Part shown: one piece after another, positions 1 to 7,780 of the stretch
Layout: the number at the start of each line of letters is the position of its first letter
How positions within the stretch are numbered: position 1 is the stretch's first letter
Source: Planctomycetia bacterium
GTDB lineage: Bacteria; Planctomycetota; Planctomycetia; Gemmatales; Gemmataceae
Direction of reading: 5' to 3'
NCBI GenBank assembly: GCA_005799265.1
Contig: SYHD01000023.1
Coordinates: 1 to 37,619 of the forward strand
Length of the DNA: 37,619 nucleotides
Notes under the pieces: generated by a model
Seen by the model: the letters and a program-made list of their open reading frames with translations, nothing else
The model's database searches: none
What the model was told of the DNA's origin: nothing
Position numbers and translations under genes: made by a program

Positions 1-259
1 CGGCGTGGCCCGGCGTGTCGATGATGTTGATCTTGGTCCCAGCGACCGTCAGCGCGATGTTCTTGGCAAGGATCGTAATGCCGCGCTCCCGTTCCAGATC
101 GTTGGAGTCCAGGATGAGGCCGTGCTGACCCCCTTGCAGGCGATCGAGTTCCTCGCTGCGGAACAGGCCGGACTGACGCATCATCTGATCGACGAGGGTG
201 GTCTTCCCATGATCGACGTGTGCGATGATGGCGATATTGCGCAGGTCATTTCTCTTCAT
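1..259 (-). CDS. typA: Translational GTPase TypA/BipA, N-terminal part (cut by window start)
   Basis: BipA/TypA is a ribosome-associated GTPase of the EF-G/LepA superfamily involved in stress response and ribosome assembly. Only the first 86 codons lie in the window. The start is the ATG read leftwards from 259. Visible GTPase motifs are the P-loop AHVDHGKT at residues 13-20, the switch I region RERGITI at 57-63 and the G3 motif DTPGH at 81-85. The stretch [18 protein letters not shown] is the TypA signature and separates it from LepA and from EF-Tu. The gene is divergent from sixA, with about 155 bases between the two starts. Family assignment is firm; the rest of the protein lies outside the window. 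Confidence 0.95.
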   Translation of the reverse strand, partial: MKRNDLRNIAIIAHVDHGKTTLVDQMMRQSGLFRSEELDRLQGGQHGLILDSNDLERERGITILAKNIALTVAGTKINIIDTPGHA

Positions 260-306
260 GAGTGATCTTTTTTCCCGTGAATTTTCCGTGAAGACGCCGA
301 TAACGC

Positions 307-335
307 TTGGTCCTTACGGAGAGGTGTTTTATTAT
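307..335 (+). promoter_or_regulatory. Candidate promoter for sixA
   Basis: TTGGTC (307-312) and TATTAT (330-335) are separated by 17 bases and lie about 80 bases upstream of the sixA start. The -10 boxes of this and the opposing candidate promoter share bases 331-335. Sequence match only. Confidence 0.35.
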
Positions 336-359
336 AACCGAAAATCCTCCCGGCGGCAT
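331..359 (-). promoter_or_regulatory. Candidate promoter for typA
   Basis: On the minus strand a perfect TATAAT (331-336) lies about 70 bases before the typA ATG. The hexamer 17 bases further upstream (354-359, ATGCCG) is a poor -35. It overlaps a possible promoter on the other strand, so the two divergent genes may compete for polymerase. Sequence match only. Confidence 0.4.
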
Positions 360-415
360 TCGACTTCGATTGGCCAGCACGCGTTCACCCTGGAAAACGA
401 CAAGGAAATCGCCTC

Positions 416-901
416 ATGAAACTCTATTTGATCCGACACGCCGAAGCGCTGGAACTTGGCGAGCGCGGTATCACCAACGACGAGGAACGTCCGTTGAGCG
501 AGAAGGGCGAAACCCAAGCCGAGGCTATGGCCCATGCGTTTCGCGAACAAGGAATCGTTCTCGACAAGCTGCTGACCAGCCCGCTGTTGCGCGCCCTTCA
601 AACCGCGGAAATCCTTCTACGTGTCTGGGACCGGCCTGAATTGACGCTGGATATCTGCGACGCGCTCATGCCATCCGGCAAACTACGCAAATTAAGCAAA
701 TCGCTCACTAAACTCGAAGGGAAGAAGATCGGCGTGGTCGGGCACATGCCGCAACTCGGCGAGTTCGCGGCCTGGCTCTTGGGGAACAAGAAAGCACAGA
801 TTGATCTCGCGAAGGCAGGCGTCCTCTGTATCACTTGCGACGACGCCCCATGCAAAGGGCTGGGCGCATTGCAATGGCTCGTGACGCCGGCGTGGTATTG
901 A
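416..901 (+). CDS. sixA: Phosphohistidine phosphatase SixA family
   Basis: A 161-residue cytoplasmic histidine phosphatase. SixA removes phosphate from phosphohistidine on signalling or phosphotransfer proteins. The catalytic RHAE motif is at residues 7-10, with His8 as the expected nucleophile. Arg59 in the segment TSPLLRALQTA and the second histidine in GHMPQL (His110) complete the usual phosphate pocket. The length matches the short SixA branch rather than the larger phosphoglycerate mutases. The ATG at 416 is preceded by AAGGAAA at a good distance. No operon partner is evident: typA is divergent, and about 280 bases without a recognisable gene follow. The true substrate in planctomycetes is unknown. 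Confidence 0.9.
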   Translation: MKLYLIRHAEALELGERGITNDEERPLSEKGETQAEAMAHAFREQGIVLDKLLTSPLLRALQTAEILLRVWDRPELTLDICDALMPSGKLRKLSKSLTKLEGKKIGVVGHMPQLGEFAAWLLGNKKAQIDLAKAGVLCITCDDAPCKGLGALQWLVTPAWY

Positions 902-1179
902 CGCGCAGGTTTGGCGCTGTTTCGCGGCTCGCCAAGCGCGTCGCCCTTCCTGATTGGCGTATTTTGGATGGCTCCATCGGCGCTACGGGAGGCTGCACGA
1001 CAACCAACATCGAAAACTATTCCGACTGGTTCGAGTCTTGAAAACGGTCGACCACGCGGTTGATAGTTGACCGAGGGCGACTCGACACAAGCGAATGGAA
1101 GACGAGATCAGCGAACGTCGCTACTATAAGTCTGTGACTGATGGGAAGAGAACCGACGCTTAACTCGAAAGGGATCGCC

Positions 1180-2259
1180 ATGAAGTCCAAGCGCCGTCCA
1201 ACGCGTTTTTTTCTTCTCCTCGCTGCCGTCGGGATCATGGCGCTGGCTGCCTACGCTGGCCGGGATCAAGCACCGCCCGATGCCATGGATTCGCCGGCGA
1301 TTGCCAAGGAGCTCGCATTAGCCGCGCAGCGATTCATTGACACGCTCGAGCCAGGAATGCAGGCGAAGTATCTTTTTCAGGACGCCGAGCGCGGCAACTT
1401 TCATTTCTTTCCCGTCTCTCGGCGCGGCGTTCCCTTGAAGCAACTCAAGGAAGGGCAACGACACCTCGCCCTGGCGCTGATGAGCGCCACGCTCAGCCAT
1501 GTCGGCAATCAAAAAGTGCTGACGATCATGAGCCTCGGCGATTACCTCAAGGAGGCCGACAAGACGCCGAACGTCCATCGGGATTCGGACCAATATCACA
1601 TCACCATTTTTGGCACCCCCTCGGCGAACGGATCGTGGAGCTATCGCTTCGAGGGATTTCATTTGTCGCTCAACGTGACCATCGTGCGTGGGCGCTGGAT
1701 TTCCGTGACGCCGTCGTTCATTGGCGCGATTCCCGCCATCGTGCCGGACGGGCCGCGCAAGGGACTTCAAGCCCTGGAGCAGGAAACCGAGCTCGGGCGC
1801 GCTCTGGCCACGTCGCTTACCGCCGAGCAGCGCAAGGTCGGCTTTGGCAAGATCCCTGATTTCTTGACGGAAACGGTAGGTGGGTTCACCACCGGCAACC
1901 AGCGCAAGATCGAGCGTAGTAAGCCGCGCGGTCTGCCTGGCAAGGATATGACGGTCGAGCAGCGTGAGATTCTCATGACGCTTGTGCGCACCCATGTCGG
2001 ACGCATCCGCAAGGAGCTGGCGGATCAAGACTTGGCACGCATCGAACGTGCGGGTACGACGCAGATTCATTTCCAATGGGCTGGTGGCCTGAAAACTGGC
2101 GAGCCTCACCATTACCTCATTCAAGGCCCGACGTTCCTGATCGAGTACGACAACACGCAGGACGGCGCCAACCACGTTCACTGTATCTACCGCGACTTCA
2201 GCAACGACTTCGGCGACGGGCTGTTGGAGCATTTCCAAAAGCAGCACCAGAAACCGTAG
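1180..2259 (+). CDS. Exported DUF3500 domain protein
   Basis: A 359-residue protein starting at the ATG at 1180, which has AAAGGGA upstream. An in-frame ATG at 1141 would add 13 residues ahead of the charged signal-peptide start and has less support. Residues 1-26 are a basic stretch followed by a hydrophobic segment (FFLLLAAVGIMALAAYA), so the protein is probably exported or membrane-anchored. The body matches the DUF3500 family as I know it: the SYRFEGFHLSLN segment, the TPSFIGAIPA segment and a C-terminal HVHCIYRDFSNDFG followed by LEHFQKQH. The family is found in planctomycetes and other bacteria and has no assigned reaction. The gene is followed by a strong hairpin at 2341-2373. Confidence 0.85.
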   Translation: MKSKRRPTRFFLLLAAVGIMALAAYAGRDQAPPDAMDSPAIAKELALAAQRFIDTLEPGMQAKYLFQDAERGNFHFFPVSRRGVPLKQLKEGQRHLALALMSATLSHVGNQKVLTIMSLGDYLKEADKTPNVHRDSDQYHITIFGTPSANGSWSYRFEGFHLSLNVTIVRGRWISVTPSFIGAIPAIVPDGPRKGLQALEQETELGRALATSLTAEQRKVGFGKIPDFLTETVGGFTTGNQRKIERSKPRGLPGKDMTVEQREILMTLVRTHVGRIRKELADQDLARIERAGTTQIHFQWAGGLKTGEPHHYLIQGPTFLIEYDNTQDGANHVHCIYRDFSNDFGDGLLEHFQKQHQKP

Positions 2260-2340
2260 ACGTCGCATAAATTGCGGGCGGACGCTCAGGACGATGGAAG
2301 AGCCGACTTGTGGCTGTGACGTGCCAATTGAAAAACAAAA

Positions 2341-2373
2341 AAACCGATGGCGCTGAAGTGGCGCCGTCGGTTT
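2341..2373 (-). terminator. Rho-independent terminator, probably bidirectional
   Basis: Arms AAACCGATGGCGC (2341-2353) and GCGCCGTCGGTTT (2361-2373) pair over 13 positions with one G-U, around a 7-base loop. Read on the minus strand the hairpin runs into a T-rich tract (complement of 2331-2343), suiting the end of the tRNA-Gln transcript. On the plus strand it is followed by TTTATTTGTTTT and could also end the DUF3500 transcript. Confidence 0.8.
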
Positions 2374-2450
2374 ATTTGTTTTCCTATCTCGAATTCCGTT
2401 CAATTGCCGCACTTTTGTCGCACGCAACTGGATTTTCATCAAGAATCTAG

Positions 2451-2521
2451 CTGGGGTACTAGGATTCGAACCTAGACAAACTGATCCAGAGTCAGTTGTG
2501 CTACCGTTACACTATACCCCA
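2451..2521 (-). tRNA. tRNA-Gln (anticodon CUG)
   Basis: On the minus strand a full cloverleaf can be drawn. The acceptor stem is TGGGGTA/TACCCCA with discriminator G. The D arm is GTGT/GCAC, the anticodon stem ACTGA/TCAGT encloses loop CTCTGGA (anticodon CTG), and the T arm is CTAGG/CCTAG with loop TTCGAAT. The first acceptor pair T-A and discriminator G are the known identity features of bacterial tRNA-Gln. The 3' CCA is not encoded. It has its own promoter-like boxes upstream and a strong terminator downstream, so it looks like a single-gene transcript. Confidence 0.96.
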
Positions 2522-2531
2522 AGATTGCTTC

Positions 2532-2560
2532 ATCTTAGCGGGCAAATAGGCAATTTACAA
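2532..2560 (-). promoter_or_regulatory. Candidate promoter for tRNA-Gln
   Basis: On the minus strand TTGTAA (2555-2560) and TAAGAT (2532-2537) are separated by 17 bases. The -10 box ends 10 bases before the tRNA 5' end. Each box matches four of six consensus bases, and the placement fits a tRNA promoter well. Confidence 0.55.
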
Positions 2561-2579
2561 GAGAGCTGGGAAACGCGAA

Positions 2580-2614
2580 AAACCCAGGGGAGCGGTGGTC
2601 GCTCGCCTGGGTTT
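2580..2614 (-). terminator. Rho-independent terminator of the DUF1501 gene
   Basis: AAACCCAGG (2580-2588) pairs with CCTGGGTTT (2606-2614), extended inside by GAGCG/CGCTC after one mismatch, with a 5-base loop. On the minus strand the stem ends in a run of T. It lies 26 bases beyond the stop of the DUF1501 gene and separates it from the tRNA. Confidence 0.8.
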
Positions 2615-2639
2615 CATGTGGACTTATAGGTGTGTTTAC

Positions 2640-3992
2640 TTAGGCCGGGACCAGGGCGTTGATCGGTCGGCCGTTCTGGCCCGCGATCGGGAAGGGGCGG
2701 CCGATTGCGTCGCGGACTTGCGTGCCCTGCTCGATGCCGAGCGCCTTGTAGACTGTCGCGAACACGTCGCCGATGTTGACCCGATCGCGCGCAACATCCA
2801 TGCCGTCCTGATCCGTGGCGCCAAAGGCCTGGCCGCCGCGGATCGCGCCGCCGCCGACCACAATCGACCAGCACCGCGCCCAGTGGTCGCGGCCGTTGTT
2901 CTGGTTGATGCGCGGCGTGCGGCCGAATTCGCCCATCCACATCAGCACGGTATTTTGCCACATGCCGCGCTGGACGAGATCGCGAACCAGCGTACCCATC
3001 GCCTTGTCGAGCGTGGGTTGCAGCCGTTGAGAGTGGGCGTCGAACGTCTGGTTGTGCGTGTCCCAGCCGCCCAGCGAGAGCTCGACCGCCGAGGCGCCCG
3101 ATTCGACCAGGCGGCGAGCCATGATCGCGGAGCGGCCGAACGCGCTGTTGCCGTACTCTTCGATCGTCTTGGGCGTTTCGTCCTTTAGATCGAAGACCTT
3201 GCCCTCTTTCGAGGCGACCAGGCTGAAGCCCTTGTAATAGATGTCGCGATGCGCTTTGGAGGCGTCGGCGAACTTGGCGCGCTCTTTGAGGCGGTCCGCC
3301 AGTGGCGCGCTGAGGTTGTCCGTGTGCGGCACACGGCTGAACATGAAGTTGTGTTCGAGTTCATAGAAGAGGCGCTGCCGACGGCGAACGCGATCTTCCA
3401 GGTCAGTTCCTGTGCCAAGCGATTGGGGCGCCCGGATGTTCTCGGGGGGCGTGCCGGGGTTCTGTACATTGAATGGCGCGTAGTTCATGCCGAGGAACCC
3501 GGCAGGATTGCCCATGCCCGCACCGCCGCCGACGGTGATGAAGTTCGGCAACGAGATTTCTTGATAGCCGGGCAGCTTGGGAAGTTCGAGAGCCGCGACG
3601 GAACCGATCGCGGGAAAGGCGATCGCCGGGTTCGGCGTGTAGGACGTATGCATGAGCTGGGTGCCGCGATTGTGATCGCCTTCGGTGGTTTGCAGGGAGC
3701 GGATGATCGCCAAATTGCGCATCTGCTCGGCGACCTTGGGCATGTGCTCGGAGATCTGCACGCCTTGAGCGGCGGTTTCAATGGTGCGGAACGGACCGCC
3801 CGTGGGCCGGCCGGGCTTGAGATCCCAGATGTCCATGGCCGCGGGGCCGCCGGCCATCCACAAGATAATGACGCTCTTGTTGTTGCGCCGCAGCGTCTGG
3901 GCGTTAGCGGAGATGGTGCGGATGAATTCGATACCGGGGATCGTGAGCGCCGCGGAGGCCGCCATGTGCTTGAGGAAGTGCCGACGATTCAT
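2640..3992 (-). CDS. DUF1501 protein with Tat signal (sulfatase-like fold)
   Basis: A 450-residue DUF1501 protein. The family is related to the alkaline phosphatase/sulfatase superfamily and is greatly expanded in planctomycetes; its substrate is not established. The N-terminus NRRHFLKHM followed by a hydrophobic stretch is a Tat signal. Family landmarks are SVIILWMAGGPAAMDIWDLKP (about 40-60), GGWDTHNQ, WMGEFGRTPRINQNNGRDHW and a C-terminal GRPFPI. Unlike most DUF1501 genes it has no adjacent DUF1549/DUF1553 partner and sits alone between a promoter-like TTGACA and its own terminator. GGAAAG lies upstream of the ATG at 3992. It is one of three DUF1501 genes in the window and the only one on the minus strand. 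Confidence 0.93.
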   Translation of the reverse strand: MNRRHFLKHMAASAALTIPGIEFIRTISANAQTLRRNNKSVIILWMAGGPAAMDIWDLKPGRPTGGPFRTIETAAQGVQISEHMPKVAEQMRNLAIIRSLQTTEGDHNRGTQLMHTSYTPNPAIAFPAIGSVAALELPKLPGYQEISLPNFITVGGGAGMGNPAGFLGMNYAPFNVQNPGTPPENIRAPQSLGTGTDLEDRVRRRQRLFYELEHNFMFSRVPHTDNLSAPLADRLKERAKFADASKAHRDIYYKGFSLVASKEGKVFDLKDETPKTIEEYGNSAFGRSAIMARRLVESGASAVELSLGGWDTHNQTFDAHSQRLQPTLDKAMGTLVRDLVQRGMWQNTVLMWMGEFGRTPRINQNNGRDHWARCWSIVVGGGAIRGGQAFGATDQDGMDVARDRVNIGDVFATVYKALGIEQGTQVRDAIGRPFPIAGQNGRPINALVPA

Positions 3993-4040
3993 GGATACAC
4001 CCGCTTTCCTTGGTTGATTCGAGATCTGGAGGACAAAGAT

Positions 4041-4069
4041 AGTTTTGCTAATTTTTCGGGCGTTGTCAA
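4041..4069 (-). promoter_or_regulatory. Candidate promoter for DUF1501 gene
   Basis: A perfect minus-strand TTGACA (4064-4069) is followed, after 17 bases, by AAAACT (4041-4046), which matches only three of six -10 bases. It lies about 50-75 bases before the start codon. Planctomycete -10 elements are poorly defined, so this is tentative. Confidence 0.4.
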
Positions 4070-4195
4070 GTGTCCAGTACGCCGTTCTCTCCCCTTTTGA
4101 CGAAAGGAAGCCGCGATTGGTTCCAAGAAAAAGACAAAGAGAAAAGGAAGTGGGAGTATTGCGAGCGCCCGTGGTAATATCGATTCGTGAACACT

Positions 4196-4213
4196 CCCCC
4201 CCCCCTTTTTTTT
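4196..4213 (+). repeat. Homopolymer tract C10T8 upstream of the sigma factor
   Basis: Ten C residues (4196-4205) run straight into eight T residues (4206-4213), ending 71 bases before the sigma-factor start. Tracts of this length are slippage-prone in bacteria and could alter spacing in the control region. Length variation is not shown by a single sequence. Confidence 0.6.
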
Positions 4214-4284
4214 CATGGAGTCGGAAGAATCATCGACGCGCTGCCTGGAATCCGCCCAATGGATAGGTGAAGGAGTTGACACTC

Positions 4285-6285
4285 ATGCCTGCACAACCGC
4301 TTCAGGGCGTGCTGCACAAGCTGCGGCGCATCGTGTTCGAGCGCGATCGGCCGGCCTCGGCGGACGGCATGCTCGTGCGTTCGTTCGTCGCCGGCCGCGA
4401 TGAAGCGGCGTTCGCCTTGCTCGTCGAGCGGCATGGCCCGATGGTTTTTGGCGTGTGCCGGCGCATTCTCGGCAACGTGCATGACGCGGAGGACGCGTTC
4501 CAGGCGACCTTCCTTGTCCTGGCGCGCAAGGCCGCATCGGTGCAGCCTCCCGATCTCGTGGGCAACTGGCTCTACGGCGTCGCTTCTCGCGCCGCTCTTG
4601 ATGCACGATCGCGCGTCGCTCGGCGGAACGTGTGCGAGAAGCAGATGGCCGAGTTGCCGCACCCGATTGTCAACTCGAACGCGGATGTCAATGACTTGAA
4701 GCAACTGATCGATCACGAGTTGAATCGACTGCCGGACAAGTATCGCGCCGCGGTCGTCCTGTGCGAGCTGGAAGGCCGCAGCCGAAAAGAGGTGGCCGAG
4801 CTGCTGCACGTTCCGGAGGGGACACTGTCAAGCCGACTGGCGACGGCGCGGAAGATGCTCGCGGATCGCCTGAGCGCCCGTGGCCTGGCACTCGCGGCGG
4901 CGCTGATCACGACCTGGTTCGCTCAGGAAGCCGCGCACGCCACGGTCCCACCTGGCTTGTGCGCGGCAGCCTGTTTAGCCGGATATGGAGCTACCGGCGT
5001 TTCCACAAATGCAACCATCCTTGCGGAGAACGTCATGAAAGCCATGTTGATTTCCAAGATCAAAACCGTCGCCCTGTACACCCTGACGCTCTGCCTGGCG
5101 ACCGTCTGTCTCGCGATGCTGGCGACCTACACGTTGGGCGGCATTGGCAACAGCGCCCAGCCGCCGAACCAGCGTGAGACCAACAACAATCAAAACACGC
5201 AGACCGAAACCAATCTGCAGCAGAAAAAGGAAGACGACAAGAAAGATTCGCCCAAAGTCGAGAAGCTCGCGGCATTCACGGGAATCCATGTCAAGCAAGG
5301 CACGGTCGTCATCCGACAATCCGGGCGCGAAGCCATCGGCGCGACGGCCAACGCCACCGTCGAGAACGGCACACTGATCCTGTCTGGCGGCAATCCGACC
5401 GCCCTATTCGCTGTCGAGGTCAAGGAACTCACGAGCCTGAAAGTGGATGGCGTCGGCAAAGTGACGGTCGTCGATCTCAAGGGCAAGAAGCTCGAAGTCA
5501 TCGTGACTCGGCCTGCCACGGTCATTCTCGCGGGATTTGTCGATGAGCAGACAATTCGTGTCGCTGCCGGCGGTTCGGTAGACGCCCAATCCTGCAAGGG
5601 CAAGAGCGCGACTGTCAACGTGTCGGCCGGCGGCCGTGCCATCGTGCATGTCAGCGACAAGCTTGACGCCACCGTCACCGCCGGCGGGACGCTCGAGCAC
5701 TTCGGCACGCCCAAGCTCACGCAGAACGTCAGCCCCGGCGGAACTCTAAGATCACGTGACGGCAATCCCGTTGAGCCGAAAATCGATATTCCCGCCAAGG
5801 ATCCCGTCGGTCAAAAAGACAAGGAGCAACCGAAGGAGCAACCCCTCCTCAAGGGCGCACTCGTCTTGACCGCCGAGGTGGACGGCTACACACAAGGCAC
5901 GACGTTCAATCTCCAGAAGTATCCCTTCAAGTACACGGGCGTCTCCGCGCTCGATGCCGATCAACTCAAGAGTTTGTCCAAAGCCGGCGACATCCCTCCC
6001 GCGACGGCCAAGGCGCTGCTCTCTTGTCTGTTGTGGCCGAAGGAAGGCGACACGCTTCAGAAGGCCGCCCTCAAGTGCGACGGTAAAAAAATCACGGGCG
6101 ACGTTGAGGTGCTGCACAAATACGGCAAACAAGGCACACACGTCCTCGCACTGAAACTTGAAGGAACGATCGACGACGGCCGGCTGACGTTGAAAGCCGT
6201 CAGCACGACGGTGACGGGCGCCTGGGATTCGGGCTTCCCCATCAAGCTCAAAGGCGACGTGAAGGTGACGATCACGGCGAAGTGA
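4285..6285 (+). CDS. ECF sigma factor fused to a membrane segment and GIN-like domain
   Basis: A 666-residue protein. The ATG at 4285 is preceded by AAGGAG at 9 bases; a GTG at 4267 is possible but overlaps that site. Residues 40-110 are sigma region 2 (LLVERHGPMVFGVCRRIL, DAEDAFQATFLVLA) and 139-197 region 4 (LNRLPDKYRAAVVLCELEG, VPEGTLSSRLATARK). About 258-284 is a transmembrane helix, followed by a Q/N/K-rich linker. Residues 330-490 resemble the GIN/DUF2807 beta-helix domain, with repeated short beta units such as LTSLKVDGVGKVTV and VNVSAGGRAIVHVS. The end (about 530-666) is an unassigned secreted-type domain. Planctomycete ECF factors with long C-terminal extensions are known; the extension may sense an envelope signal in place of an anti-sigma factor. 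No anti-sigma gene is adjacent. Confidence 0.9.
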   Translation: MPAQPLQGVLHKLRRIVFERDRPASADGMLVRSFVAGRDEAAFALLVERHGPMVFGVCRRILGNVHDAEDAFQATFLVLARKAASVQPPDLVGNWLYGVASRAALDARSRVARRNVCEKQMAELPHPIVNSNADVNDLKQLIDHELNRLPDKYRAAVVLCELEGRSRKEVAELLHVPEGTLSSRLATARKMLADRLSARGLALAAALITTWFAQEAAHATVPPGLCAAACLAGYGATGVSTNATILAENVMKAMLISKIKTVALYTLTLCLATVCLAMLATYTLGGIGNSAQPPNQRETNNNQNTQTETNLQQKKEDDKKDSPKVEKLAAFTGIHVKQGTVVIRQSGREAIGATANATVENGTLILSGGNPTALFAVEVKELTSLKVDGVGKVTVVDLKGKKLEVIVTRPATVILAGFVDEQTIRVAAGGSVDAQSCKGKSATVNVSAGGRAIVHVSDKLDATVTAGGTLEHFGTPKLTQNVSPGGTLRSRDGNPVEPKIDIPAKDPVGQKDKEQPKEQPLLKGALVLTAEVDGYTQGTTFNLQKYPFKYTGVSALDADQLKSLSKAGDIPPATAKALLSCLLWPKEGDTLQKAALKCDGKKITGDVEVLHKYGKQGTHVLALKLEGTIDDGRLTLKAVSTTVTGAWDSGFPIKLKGDVKVTITAK

Positions 6286-6301
6286 GTGTTCATTCGTCAG
6301 A

Positions 6302-6352
6302 GCCTGAAGCGTTAACGAAGGACAGTGAGCTTCCTTCGCTAGTGCTTCAGGC
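6302..6352. repeat. Nested palindrome between convergent genes
   Basis: Outer arms GCCTGAAGC (6302-6310) and GCTTCAGGC (6344-6352) enclose inner arms CGAAGGA (6316-6322) and TCCTTCG (6332-6338), with a 9-base loop. It sits in the 77 bases between the convergent sigma-factor and TIM-barrel genes and could act as a two-way transcription stop, although there is no clear T-tract. Confidence 0.7.
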
Positions 6353-6362
6353 ACTGATAGCC

Positions 6363-7367
6363 TTACTTTCGTCCCAAGATCCGATCAAGTGCATCGTTTG
6401 TCTGATAGATCAACGCCTCGGGATAGTGCGTGAACGGGTGGAAGTACTCGAACGTGCACCAGTCGCGGTAGCCGACCTTGTCGAGCGCCTCCATCACGGC
6501 GGGCCAGTTCGTCGTGCCGTCCAGCAGCGTGCGGAACGATTCGAGCGAGTGGTCGGTCCCCTTCTTCGAGAACTCCTTGAAGTGCGTGTTCTTGATGCGG
6601 TCGCCAAGCTGGGCGATCCAGTGTTCCGGGAACTGGAATAGCATAATATTGCCCGTGTCGAAATGCACCTTCACGTAGCGGCTTTTGAAGCTGTCCACGA
6701 ACGCGATCATCTCTTGCGGCGTCATCAGGTAGCCGTTGAAGAAGATGTTCTCGATGTTCAGGTGCACGCGCGCCTTCTCCGCGGCCGGCAACAGGCGCGT
6801 GACGGCATCGCGGGCCCGGCGATCGCAGACGTCATTGGGGACCGGTTCGTGATCGGTGCGCCACGGAATGTGCACCGCGCCGGGGACGCATAGCAAGTTG
6901 TCGGTGCCCAACTCCGACGCCGCCGCGATCATTTGGCCGGCCAGATCAAGGCCGCGCTGGCGTTTCATCGGATCGTTCGAGGAGAGTGGATACGGCCAAA
7001 ACAGAAACGAGCAGACGCCGCTGATGGCGATGCCGATTTTCTCCGCCATGGCGCGAATGGCACGCAGTTCCTTGGCGGTGGCGCGCGGCGACAGGTCGTT
7101 GTCGAGATCGTAGTTGAGCTCGATGCCGTCGAAGCCCGCGTTGCGCGCGAGTTGCAGACATTCGCGCAGGTTCATGCGTTCGGGGTAGGGGAACGCCCAG
7201 AGGTTGATCGACTTCTTCATCTGATAGCGGCGCGGCGATTGGCGGCGCGTATCGGGTTGCGGTTGCAATTGACTGGCGTCCGCGATTGCGGCGGTGGCGC
7301 TGGCAGCGAGCGCGGACGTGATGGCGGTACGGCGTGTGATCGAATTTGGCGATGGCTCGTTGGACAT
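6363..7367 (-). CDS. TIM-barrel sugar phosphate isomerase/epimerase-like protein, secreted
   Basis: A 334-residue member of the AP endonuclease 2/xylose-isomerase-like TIM-barrel family. These enzymes isomerise or epimerise sugars and related compounds using a divalent metal. The start at 7367 has GGAG upstream; a longer reading frame begins at 7415 without support. Residues 11-30 (TRRTAITSALAASATAAIA) look like a Tat-type signal, so the product is probably exported. Family features are FDGIELNYD, the metal-ligand Glu in LNIENIFFNG, the KVHFDTGN segment, KNTHFKEF and a C-terminal FEYFHPF. It is the last gene of a closely spaced minus-strand group (19 bases from the gene upstream). The substrate cannot be told from sequence. 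Confidence 0.88.
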   Translation of the reverse strand: MSNEPSPNSITRRTAITSALAASATAAIADASQLQPQPDTRRQSPRRYQMKKSINLWAFPYPERMNLRECLQLARNAGFDGIELNYDLDNDLSPRATAKELRAIRAMAEKIGIAISGVCSFLFWPYPLSSNDPMKRQRGLDLAGQMIAAASELGTDNLLCVPGAVHIPWRTDHEPVPNDVCDRRARDAVTRLLPAAEKARVHLNIENIFFNGYLMTPQEMIAFVDSFKSRYVKVHFDTGNIMLFQFPEHWIAQLGDRIKNTHFKEFSKKGTDHSLESFRTLLDGTTNWPAVMEALDKVGYRDWCTFEYFHPFTHYPEALIYQTNDALDRILGRK

Positions 7368-7386
7368 GGCTACTCCTATGATGTCG

Positions 7387-7746
7387 TCAAGGCATGACGG
7401 ACGGCAGGTAGACAAGAGCGACCACGCCGATGCCGATTGCAGTCAGCGCCATCACCACGGCAATCGATCGGCCGGCGGTTCCCTCGATTCGCTTGCTTTC
7501 GCTGACCTTGAGTCCGTGCCGGAAGACAGAGTAGGCGCCGAAGAAAAGCAGAAGGCAAACGCAGCCCGCTCCCGCCTGTGCCGCCAGGACTCCTACCTCG
7601 CTGCTGCGCTTGGCTGACTTGATTAGTTCGTCGTACTCTTTTTGAGCGTCAGGAGATCGCCCCGTCTTTCCCTGGCCGGACACGGAGCCGCCCAGGAACG
7701 TCGCCGCAACGATCAGGAAGCAGAAAATCAGCGTCCGCGCAATCAT
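7387..7746 (-). CDS. Small membrane protein, unknown function
   Basis: A 119-residue protein that I do not recognise. The start at 7746 begins a hydrophobic signal or anchor (MIARTLIFCFLIVAATFLG). A hydrophilic stretch with DAQKEYDELIKSAKRSSE follows, then two transmembrane helices (about residues 52-75 and 92-115) separated by a basic loop (RHGLKVSESKR). A longer reading frame extends upstream to 7989, but it overlaps the DUF29 gene and lacks the character of a real N-terminus. It lies 34 bases after the DUF29 gene and 19 bases before the TIM-barrel gene, so co-transcription is likely. Confidence 0.65.
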   Translation of the reverse strand: MIARTLIFCFLIVAATFLGGSVSGQGKTGRSPDAQKEYDELIKSAKRSSEVGVLAAQAGAGCVCLLLFFGAYSVFRHGLKVSESKRIEGTAGRSIAVVMALTAIGIGVVALVYLPSVMP

Positions 7747-7780
7747 GTGATATTCCCAAAAAACTGGTTTGGGCCGAGTG

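Noticed and set aside
902..1179. Possible small gene between sixA and the DUF3500 gene
   Set aside because: Short frames on both strands have no ribosome site or recognisable sequence; I see only non-coding DNA with a weak TATAAG box near 1120-1130.
1318..2442. Long open frame antisense to the DUF3500 gene
   Set aside because: It lies opposite a recognised family protein, has arginine-rich low-information sequence and no ribosome site; high GC commonly opens such frames.
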